The notes under the pieces were generated by a model. It was not told the DNA's origin. It worked only from the letters and a program-made list of their open reading frames with translations, and did no database searches. Shown one piece after another: positions 32,901 through 40,863 of a stretch of DNA of 64,000 bases. Location: NCBI GenBank assembly GCA_032718475.1, contig JAUCBJ010006724.1:1-64000 (forward strand), in the 5' to 3' direction. Numbering within the stretch: position 1 is the stretch's first letter; every line of letters begins with the position of its first letter. The DNA comes from Nemertoderma westbladi. Lineage: Eukaryota > Xenacoelomorpha > Nemertodermatida > Nemertodermatidae. The position numbers and the translations under genes are program-made.

Positions 32901-33738
32901 CAACCACCACGATATCGCCGAATGTCTCTCAGGAACCTTGGCAAGAGTCTCACAATGGTCATCCGATAACCGACTCCGAATCCACCCGGACAAGTTCGAA
33001 TTAATGTTATTCGGCACCCATGCGCGACTGACTAACACTGACGACTTCTCGGTAACCTACCAAGGAAAAGAATTAATGACATCCGAATCGGTAACCTACC
33101 TGGGATACTCGTTAGACGCCACGCTATCTGGCACATCAAACGCCCAAAGGACAATAAAAAAAGGGAACTCGTGCCTTCGGTTCTTGTACCGCAATCAAGA
33201 AGTCCTGGATAAGCCTCTACGCCGCTTGCTGTGCAACTCCCTAATACAACCCCTAATAGACTACGCAGCTCCATTTTGGTACCTCAGTACCAACAAACGG
33301 TACAGACAACAAATTGATGCGCTCCAACGGAAATGCATCAGATTCTGCTTGTCACTTCCAACTCGTACTCACTTAGACGCAAGTCATTTCACGGCAATGA
33401 ACTGGCTACCGATCACTCAACGAACACACCAGCTAATCCTGACTCACGTCTACAACGTCTATAACAAAAAGGCACCCACATACTTACAGAATTTAATAAA
33501 CTTTGACCATACGACCAACAGACTACGTAACGGCTTTGCACACGCTATTGTCCCACACAAAAGAACTGCAGCTGGAACACTATCATTCTCATACCTAGGA
33601 CCATACCTTTGGAACCAATTACCGAGCGACATAAAAGCATCCACTAACACTGAAACATTCAAACACAAAGTAAAAGAACACCTAATGAAACACGTTATAT
33701 CAAACGAATCGTCAATTTTTTACGCTAACACGTCATAA
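29956..33738 (+). pseudogene. LINE ORF2: endonuclease and RT, one nonsense codon, minisatellite inside RT
   Basis: One frame (about 1260 codons) broken only by TGA at 31840-31842, where the text reads DSVD-stop-SILLHKL. Endonuclease motifs: LNIRSLLPK, LSETWLD, GTVYRPQ, ILGDTNSD, TTIDHIFVS, GLSDHYMVY. RT motifs: RPISLLQTASKILEK, QSGLRPGYSVQTC, VAIDIQKAYDSVD (motif A), GTPQGALLAVLLFLIYINDF (motif B), KYADDTNLL (motif C), LRIHPDKFELMLF, VTYLGYSLD. Between motifs B and C lies an in-frame insertion of about 270 residues encoded by a 27/54-bp minisatellite. The endonuclease Asp-Asn pair reads G-D-T-N. ORF1 lies in the same frame, separated by a single TGA. Confidence 0.85.
32052..32865 (+). repeat. 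27/54-bp minisatellite coding Thr/Ala/Pro/Leu repeats inside RT
   Basis: Nine-codon units alternate (ATLSATPAV and TTPLATPAV types), giving an 18-codon, 54-bp higher-order unit. About 30 nine-codon units, in frame on the plus strand and also open on the minus strand (32064-33038). The array starts just after YINDFDLAI and ends just before KYADD. Confidence 0.9.
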
Positions 33739-33779
33739 ACACTACACTACACACACAACTTCGACAACACCGAACCGAC

Positions 33780-33822
33780 AGGACCCCCATGAAAACGAGA
33801 CGCAGTCTCTTGGGGCTATCCT
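33780..33822 (+). other. Hairpin in LINE 3' UTR
   Basis: aggaccccc pairs with ggggctatcct around an inner stem gagac-gca-gtctc. Conserved 3' stem-loops of this kind are recognised by the RT in L2/CR1-type LINEs; the role here is inferred. Confidence 0.5.
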
Positions 33823-34093
33823 AAACAATAAACTAACTCCCAGTATAAAGGACACTAAGAGAAACAACCGCACCTGAAACCTACCGGACCGAACCGCAAC
33901 TCAGACAAATACAAACGCACTATACACTAATAATACACACACCACACACCATACAGTACCTACCTACACAACACTGTCACCGCGATTTGACTCTAATAGC
34001 CAATATATACATTTACTTATAAATATATGCAAATATTATGCTATGCACTGTTTGTTTGTTTGTTTGTTGTTTTTAGACTTTTTACCCTCAGTG

Positions 34094-34098
34094 GATTG
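34094..34098. repeat. Target duplication GATTG, left
   Basis: Five bases, repeated at 40413-40417 immediately outside the other LTR. BEL/Pao integrases make 4-6-bp duplications. Confidence 0.9.
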
Positions 34099-34364
34099 TG
34101 TGGCAGTTCAAGTATATAAAACACTGGTTCGGTAATTTTCTACAATCCAAAATGTCTATAATCAAAAACTAAGTAACATATATCAATAATTCTTATACAC
34201 TCCTAATACTAATACTCATCATAATACTAATATACTTCACCAATATTAAGGCACTAACTCAAAAATGTATATAACCAGCTGTTTGCCTTAACCAACCAAT
34301 ATACATTACATATTACACAATGTAGTCCTTCAATAACGTACAGTATACTATGGGGATTGTCACA
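34099..34364 (-). repeat. 3' LTR of the BEL/Pao element
   Basis: In sense orientation it starts TGTGACAATCCCC and ends CTGCCACA. A short purine run (CGGGGAG in sense, 34365-34372) directly before it is the likely polypurine primer; the sequence around it is partly duplicated at 34365-34447. Confidence 0.95.
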
Positions 34365-34628
34365 CTCCCCGACAAAATATGCAAATAGTCTTTCAATTAA
34401 CGTACAGTATACTATGGGATTTTAACACTCCCCGACAAAATATGCAATTACGACAACTTATACCATTCCACCAATAACTGCAATATAGTTACAATAATGA
34501 CAAAACATAAATGTGACAATGCTGTACAATACAAATCTGTATCAATAATTATATGCAAAAATATCTCACTTATAGTTACACAGTCACAGTTACTTATTTG
34601 ATGCACGACACCAACCCTACAGTTAGGT

Positions 34629-37600
34629 CTAGTTGTCAATTTCTAATGGGATAAGTCCTTGTACAGGTCGAGTGATAATTATACTGCTGATTTTTTTGCC
34701 TATTTTTGCAATTTTTACTTTTACAGATCTGATACTATTATCACGACCATGTAAGAGCTCTACTATAATCCCTAGCTTCCATAATTGGCGCGGTTTCTTG
34801 ATCTTAGAAGTAGTTTCATCCAGTAACACCACCTCACCAACCCTCGGCTGACGTGTCTGATATCGGCGAATAGAGTAATGCTGTCTAAGAGTTGTCAGAT
34901 ACTCGCGAGCCCAAATGTTCCAGAATTTATCTATCAATTGGTCTTTGTATTTGGTGCGTCGGGTCACATTCTCAGCATTCAATTCGTCATTAATATTATT
35001 ACTGCTGATATTATCTGTTTCAGGTCTTTCAGTGAGTCGCTTTCCGATTAATAAATGTGACGGAGTTAGAGGTTCCAAAATCTCGTCTGAATACACGTAA
35101 GTTAGTGGGCGACTGTTAATTACACTCTCAACTTTTATCAATAAGGTATGTAACTCGTCGCTATTCAATAATGCGTTTCCTATCGACTTCCTCAATGCTC
35201 TCTTCACACTTTGCACTAGTCGCTCCCAGTACCCTCCCCACCAAGGGGCATGTTCACATATAAAGTTCCATTTGATATTTAAATTTGCTATATGGGTTTG
35301 TGTTTTCTTGGCTGTGAAATTACTTCCATTATCTGAAGTTATTGTTGCTGGATATCCCCTGCGACCAAAGAATCTATCTAAACCACGGATAGTAAACTCC
35401 GCATCTATACTTTCTTGTAATTCAAAATGTACCGCTCTAGACGAATTACATGTAATCAGAAGAATATGGCATTTTTCAATCAGTTCATTATTTCGAACAT
35501 ACATTGGCCCCGCTATATCCACACCGACATCATTAAATGCTAGACTTCCACTCACCCTATCCAGGGGTAAACAAGGTGTATCTGGGGGTGTGAATGCTTT
35601 TGCTTGTTGTTTGCGACATATAACACATTCATTTAATTGTTTCTTAATAATTTGTCTGGCCTGGGGTATATAAAACTTGTTTCTCAGTTGCACAAATGTA
35701 TCACGAACTCCAGCATGTAATACTTCTGTTTCGTGACATTGTCTAATGATTAACGTCGTCAGATAATGTTTTTTCGGTAGCAGTATTGGATCTTTCGCTG
35801 TTGTGGGCACCTGATATGCCATATCAATGCGGCCTTTGCATCTTATCAAGCCCTCAGCATCTAGGTATAAGTGAAGTTGATTGATTAAGTTTCTCACATA
35901 AGGCTCTTTGTCGCATTTTGTCGTCAATTGTGAAACAACTTCAGGATACATTTCTGCTTGAACTTCCTTTAAGCATAAAGTGCTTGCTTTGCTTCTTTCC
36001 AGAATAGTTAAAACACCTAATTGTTTGGGGGTATCCTTCCCTATCCTTGCCTTCAGATTATTGACAAAACGGTACATCCATGCCACTACTTGAATCAGCT
36101 TATTGTAGCTGCTATAACGAAGTATTATTGAATCATGCACTTCGTTTGAGATAAGTAAGACTGACGGCATTTCTATTGGGTTCTTCAACTCTTTAAAAGC
36201 CTCTTCCTCAATATCTCTTGTCTCTATGTTTTTCGAAGGATAATCTATCACATTTGACACCCATTCGGGACCACACCACCAGATATTTCTGGCTGGGGAA
36301 GGTTGAATAAGACTATCTGCATATTTTCCTCTAGTTATCAAATCAGCTGGGTTTTCTTCTCCATTACAGTGATAATAATGGACATTTGGCAACCGCAATT
36401 TGATTCGTTCAATTCTTGAGGATATAAACCTGACCCAATTATTGGGATTTTTAATCCAATGACAAACAATAGTCGAGTCTGTCCAACATACGATTTTACC
36501 TACTTTTGTAACAGATTCAAGTGGTTTAATTGCATGAATTATGACCCGAGATAACATTTCTGCCGACATAAGTTCTAATCTAGGAATTGTAATTCGTTTG
36601 GAGGACAATTTATCTAATGGGACTAATTTTCCTCGGGCCATGATAAGTGATACTTCAACCTTTTCTACTGATGAAACCTTTATATACACACATGCTCCCA
36701 ATGCTTGCCGTGAGGCATCACAAAAGCCATGAATTTCTATCTCTATGTTAGTACCACTAATCAGTTTGTTGACAGAATAACATCTGTCTATACGCAATGA
36801 ATCAAATTTCACAAGGTCATTTATCCACCTTTTATAAGTTCGAATTTCACAAGAATCTAGCTCTTTGTCCCAATCGCCTTTTGCCTTCTGACTAATCTGA
36901 CGTAATAATATTTTTATAACAGATACAAATGGAGCGATCCAACCTGCTGGATCGAAAATACGTGCCATAACCTTTAGCACTGACCTTCGGATCAACGGCA
37001 ACGTGAGTGCTGTTGAATATACATCCCGAAAATCAAATAAGTAACAGTCTGAGTTAAGGTCCCATCTAATACCAAGCACCTCTGTAACAGCTGAAGGTCT
37101 ACTCTTATGCGACTCACTACTCGTAACTTTCTTATCTGAACCTTCACAGCAATCAATCATTGCTTGCAGTTCAACATCATTAGTTTTCCATTTTACCATG
37201 TCAAATCCACCCTGTTTAAACATCATTCGTATTAATCGATACCGTTGCATTGCATCATACATATCAAATGCTCCAGTTGCTAAGTTATCGCTGTAAAGAG
37301 AATCTTCTATATCTTTTACTATCTCCGGGTATATATCACTATACTTCCTTAAATGCAACATTATTACAACCATCAAAATAGCTTGGCTACTTATTATTCC
37401 GAAAGGCAACCTGCAAAAACGATATACAACTTTCGTTGGTGGCTGATTATTAAAATCAGTCCAAATAAATCTCAACACATCCCTGTCGCATTCATTGACA
37501 CTGATTTGTAAGTAAGCTTGTGCAATATCTGCAATAAGTGCGACCTTAAAACTTCTAAAACGAATTAATACTTGTAGTATGTATGGCAGCAATACCGGGC

Positions 37601-40076
37601 CCTTATAGAGACACTCATTTAAGGACAGATGGGCGCTTGATTGTTTCGCTGAAGCATTGTATACAATACGTAGTTTTGTGGTTTCATTATTTTCTCTAAC
37701 TACCCCAAAATGAGACAAATAATGTACTGCATTCGTTGTTTGTGAATTGATGTCTACCCTTTCAATGATCCCATTTTCTAATTGCTCTCGTATTTTATAT
37801 TGGTATTGTTCTAGTAGTTTGGGTTGTTTTTGCATCTTCTTTAATAGAGTTTCGTACCTACGCTCAGCTAGGTAATAATTATTAGGCAAATTAGCCTTTT
37901 GCGATGAAATCCATGGTAATTTAATTTCGTATCTTCCATTGATCATCTCTGGTTGTTCAATAAAATCTAAGTTAAAATGTGAATCCGGATTCAAACCGCT
38001 TGTGTCCGTTTCATAAAATTTATTTAAAGTTTCTTCCAAACTACATTCGAAAACTGTATCAATTATTTCGTCATCATCTGCCGATGTAAATAGGGTATGT
38101 GTATTCAATATATGGGAATCGCTGACCTTACTTATTTTTATAGGCCCAGCTACAGCACTACCAAACTTAGTTTCAATAATGGCTGGACCGCATCCAGATT
38201 CATTTATGGTTCTATGGCCTTTTGTTAGTTGATATATATAATCGCCTCCGATTAATATATCAACTTCTCTACTTTCACCTGCTGGTACATCAGTAAATTG
38301 AGATTGGTCGTAATAAGGGATGTCTGAAATGTCCACAGAGATTGGTTCAAGTGGTGCGCATATAGTGTCCGTAGAAAGAAGTGTGAGATACATCATATGT
38401 GATTTATTTAAATCTGATACTGCAACAGTCACAACCTTGTGTTGAGTGGTGCGTCTATCCTTACTGTTGAATACGCCAGTTTTTAAAGTTATTTCTTTAT
38501 CTGATTTCAGATCTAGTTTATGGCTTAATTTGTTGGTAATATAACTTTGTTGCGCCCCGCCATCAAATAACATGCGAGCTGTTATATATTTGTTACTTGT
38601 TGGATTGAAAACAAATACTAATACAGTAGCCAGTAGTACAGTATTTTGTGAATTAACAAATATATTAGTCGTGGCTTGATATATACCATTCTTGATCTCC
38701 CCTCTAGGTGGCGTTGGAATTGGATAGTTTTCAACCAACCCAACATTATATCCTGGACCTTGACGCTCATAATTTGTTCTATATTTTACATCGGCTTTTC
38801 CATAAAATGGCGCAGAAACTCTACTGCACAGAGAAATATGGTGTGGCCTTGAGCAGATGATGCAACTAATTTTCCTTGCACATTCCTTAGCAATGTGTCC
38901 CTCCCCCAAACAAGAAAAACATTTATTTAATTGCTGCAACCGCACAATTCGGCTTTGCATATTATAGAATTGTTCGCAATCAGTACTGCGATGTGCTTTG
39001 TCGCAATACACACAATTATCCGGCCTACGTGTATATCTAGCAACAGCGGGTTTAAATCTTGAATTGCTATTTTCTAACAATGCCGATGCTGTACCAATTT
39101 CACCATTGAAGCTTTTCCAGGCTGCCTGTTTTACATCTGTTTTTTCCTGTTGTTGTGCTGCAATCTCTCTTGCCTCAACTTCTTCCCTTAATGTTTTTAA
39201 TACAACGTTTATATCCCAAATTTCGCCCTTCTCAACACGCGAAATTTCTAAAATAATTTCTTCCGGCAATTTTGACACTAAGATGGCAACAAGCAGGGCC
39301 CCATATGTATCACTTGATAGACCAAGTGTCATTAGTCCTCTAATCTGAATATTGACTTCATCATACAATTTTCTTAAATCGTCCACTTTCATACAGGCTA
39401 CCTGTAGATTTATTATTCTCTTCATATGGGCGTTAATACGTAGCTGTTTATGTCCAAACCTTGATTGTAAAATGTCAATGGCCTCATTGTAATTGGCAGT
39501 TGTCAATGCTAAACCACTTACACAGTTTGCGGCAGTTCCAGTCAAAAAGGATTTCAAATAATTAAATTTGTCAATAACGCTAACTTTTACATTACTATGC
39601 ACCGCACAGTCAAAACTATCCCACCATTCACCGTATTCTAAATGTCCTCCAGAAAATTCTTTTAACGTTAACTTCGGTAATTTAGAACTAATTCCTAAAG
39701 TACGTTCATTAGATATGTTACTACAACCGGTAGTTTCCAAACTACGTAACTTATACTCAATAAGTGATATAGTTTCATTTATAGACAATGTAATTTCTGA
39801 CTGTTGATCAATTAAGTTTTCAATTTCTTTTTCGTCAACCAAAGTTTCTATGTAGGAGTAAATGTTCGTAATTTCAACAGTCTTACCTTTGAGAGTATCT
39901 CTAACCGCGTTTAGTTTAGGGATGCCTTCATCTATTGTAGTTATTTGTGTCCCGATGTCATCGATTAAACTTGCACCTTTCTTTATTAACTTTGTAATGG
40001 ATGACTTCACACCTCGGAGTTTATTCAAATATCTGCTCAATTCTTCGGCGCCATCGTCATCTTTACCTTTTACCAT
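34629..40076 (-). CDS. BEL/Pao Gag-Pol polyprotein
   Basis: 1815 residues from the ATG at 40076, no break. Gag: helical N-terminus, then a DUF1759-like capsid region (LKEFSGGHLEYGEWWDSF), with zinc knuckles from C355 (CVYCDKAHRSTDC, CFSCLGEGHIAKEC). Protease near D505 reads L-F-D-G-G-A-Q, where D-S-G is usual. RT: LRIVYNASA, LIADIAQAYLQI, and catalytic box Y928-S-D-N instead of Y-x-D-D; Y-V-D-N-like boxes are, as I recall, seen in some BEL relatives. RNase H: GFCDASRQA, LELMSAEM, WTDSTIV. Integrase: C-V-I-C zinc arm, D1520 (DIAGP), D1582 (SDNGSN), E1618 (WERLVQS), spacing D-61-D-35-E. The C-terminus resembles DUF5641 (RPVQGLIPLE). It would make particles, copy RNA to DNA and integrate it. The frame is intact, but activity is unproven given the two variant catalytic motifs. 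Confidence 0.95.
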   Translation of the reverse strand: MVKGKDDDGAEELSRYLNKLRGVKSSITKLIKKGASLIDDIGTQITTIDEGIPKLNAVRDTLKGKTVEITNIYSYIETLVDEKEIENLIDQQSEITLSINETISLIEYKLRSLETTGCSNISNERTLGISSKLPKLTLKEFSGGHLEYGEWWDSFDCAVHSNVKVSVIDKFNYLKSFLTGTAANCVSGLALTTANYNEAIDILQSRFGHKQLRINAHMKRIINLQVACMKVDDLRKLYDEVNIQIRGLMTLGLSSDTYGALLVAILVSKLPEEIILEISRVEKGEIWDINVVLKTLREEVEAREIAAQQQEKTDVKQAAWKSFNGEIGTASALLENSNSRFKPAVARYTRRPDNCVYCDKAHRSTDCEQFYNMQSRIVRLQQLNKCFSCLGEGHIAKECARKISCIICSRPHHISLCSRVSAPFYGKADVKYRTNYERQGPGYNVGLVENYPIPTPPRGEIKNGIYQATTNIFVNSQNTVLLATVLVFVFNPTSNKYITARMLFDGGAQQSYITNKLSHKLDLKSDKEITLKTGVFNSKDRRTTQHKVVTVAVSDLNKSHMMYLTLLSTDTICAPLEPISVDISDIPYYDQSQFTDVPAGESREVDILIGGDYIYQLTKGHRTINESGCGPAIIETKFGSAVAGPIKISKVSDSHILNTHTLFTSADDDEIIDTVFECSLEETLNKFYETDTSGLNPDSHFNLDFIEQPEMINGRYEIKLPWISSQKANLPNNYYLAERRYETLLKKMQKQPKLLEQYQYKIREQLENGIIERVDINSQTTNAVHYLSHFGVVRENNETTKLRIVYNASAKQSSAHLSLNECLYKGPVLLPYILQVLIRFRSFKVALIADIAQAYLQISVNECDRDVLRFIWTDFNNQPPTKVVYRFCRLPFGIISSQAILMVVIMLHLRKYSDIYPEIVKDIEDSLYSDNLATGAFDMYDAMQRYRLIRMMFKQGGFDMVKWKTNDVELQAMIDCCEGSDKKVTSSESHKSRPSAVTEVLGIRWDLNSDCYLFDFRDVYSTALTLPLIRRSVLKVMARIFDPAGWIAPFVSVIKILLRQISQKAKGDWDKELDSCEIRTYKRWINDLVKFDSLRIDRCYSVNKLISGTNIEIEIHGFCDASRQALGACVYIKVSSVEKVEVSLIMARGKLVPLDKLSSKRITIPRLELMSAEMLSRVIIHAIKPLESVTKVGKIVCWTDSTIVCHWIKNPNNWVRFISSRIERIKLRLPNVHYYHCNGEENPADLITRGKYADSLIQPSPARNIWWCGPEWVSNVIDYPSKNIETRDIEEEAFKELKNPIEMPSVLLISNEVHDSIILRYSSYNKLIQVVAWMYRFVNNLKARIGKDTPKQLGVLTILERSKASTLCLKEVQAEMYPEVVSQLTTKCDKEPYVRNLINQLHLYLDAEGLIRCKGRIDMAYQVPTTAKDPILLPKKHYLTTLIIRQCHETEVLHAGVRDTFVQLRNKFYIPQARQIIKKQLNECVICRKQQAKAFTPPDTPCLPLDRVSGSLAFNDVGVDIAGPMYVRNNELIEKCHILLITCNSSRAVHFELQESIDAEFTIRGLDRFFGRRGYPATITSDNGSNFTAKKTQTHIANLNIKWNFICEHAPWWGGYWERLVQSVKRALRKSIGNALLNSDELHTLLIKVESVINSRPLTYVYSDEILEPLTPSHLLIGKRLTERPETDNISSNNINDELNAENVTRRTKYKDQLIDKFWNIWAREYLTTLRQHYSIRRYQTRQPRVGEVVLLDETTSKIKKPRQLWKLGIIVELLHGRDNSIRSVKVKIAKIGKKISSIIITRPVQGLIPLEIDN

Positions 40077-40128
40077 TTTGGCTTATACCCGCAACAACCC
40101 ACGATAACGACAACAGAAAAAACATCAG

Positions 40129-40146
40129 ATCCGGTTCGAAGGACCA
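40129..40146 (-). promoter_or_regulatory. tRNA primer-binding site
   Basis: Sense TGGTCCTTCGAACCGGAT, starting at the base after the 5' LTR. Its complement ends GGTTCGA..CCA, the T-loop and 3' CCA of a tRNA. Which tRNA cannot be told from here. Confidence 0.85.
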
Positions 40147-40412
40147 TGTGGCAGTTCAAGTATATAAAACACTGGTTCGGTAATTTTCTACAATCCAAAA
40201 TGTCTATAATCAAAAACTAAGTAACATATATCAATAATTCTTATACACTCCTAATACTAATACTCATCATAATACTAATATACTTCACCAATATTAAGGC
40301 ACTAACTCAAAAATGTATATAACCAGCTGTTTGCCTTAACCAACCAATATACATTACATATTACACAATGTAGTCCTTCAATAACGTACAGTATACTATG
40401 GGGATTGTCACA
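40147..40412 (-). repeat. 5' LTR of the BEL/Pao element
   Basis: Same 266 bp as 34099-34364. It holds the promoter by family analogy; TATATAAAA-like words are present. Confidence 0.95.
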
Positions 40413-40417
40413 GATTG
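40413..40417. repeat. Target duplication GATTG, right
   Basis: Matches 34094-34098. Confidence 0.9.
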
Positions 40418-40505
40418 ACCCTATGACATTATGTCTTTTATTTCAATTACCCGTATATTTTACTGTATATTTTATTGTTAATAAATAATTCCAATTCCAA
40501 TTCCT
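40418..40505 (+). mobile_element. 3' tail of the plus-strand LINE after the BEL insertion
   Basis: AT-rich UTR with taataaataattccaattccaattcc, a polyadenylation-like word plus (AATTCC)n tail. Joined to 34098 it completes the LINE that starts at 29689. Confidence 0.75.
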
Positions 40506-40863
40506 ACCTTATTATTATTATTTAACAGTGAAATATTAATTAAAATAAAGACACCGGAGAAAAACAAACCAGGTACACTTACGGTAAAACCAGGTACACT
40601 TACGGTAGGTTATATAGAGCATACAAATTTGCAACAGTTTAAAATAAATCTAAAATAGTTCAAAATATCTACAAAGTTTTAAAATAGTTTAAAATAAATC
40701 TAAAATAGTTCAAAATATCTAAAAATTTATAAAATAGTTTACAATAAAAATAACGTATTAGCAGATAAAATTCGACATTTAGTACATAAAACCCACTTAA
40801 AAAAAAACATGAAGGACAGACAACATTACAATAACTGGTTATATTATTATTAAAACATATTTA

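Larger units (their letters stand above)
29689..34098 (+). mobile_element. L2/CR1-like LINE, 5' truncated; 3' end continues at 40418-40505
   Basis: Contains the end of ORF1, a full ORF2 frame and the 3' UTR. The UTR is interrupted at 34098 by the BEL/Pao element and resumes after the duplicated GATTG at 40418. It then ends in aataaataattccaattccaattcc, the simple-repeat tail expected of this LINE type. The 5' end abuts an LTR fragment. Confidence 0.85.
34099..40412 (-). mobile_element. Complete BEL/Pao LTR retrotransposon
   Basis: 6314 bp in minus orientation: 266-bp LTRs at both ends that read identical by eye, 5-bp target duplication, a primer-binding site touching the 5' LTR, and one uninterrupted Gag-Pol frame. 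No envelope gene. It interrupts the 3' UTR of the plus-strand LINE. Identical LTRs point to recent insertion. Confidence 0.95.

Noticed and set aside
32064-33038. 324-residue minus-strand frame (Val/Ala/Gly-rich)
   Set aside because: Antisense of the minisatellite and RT of the plus-strand LINE.
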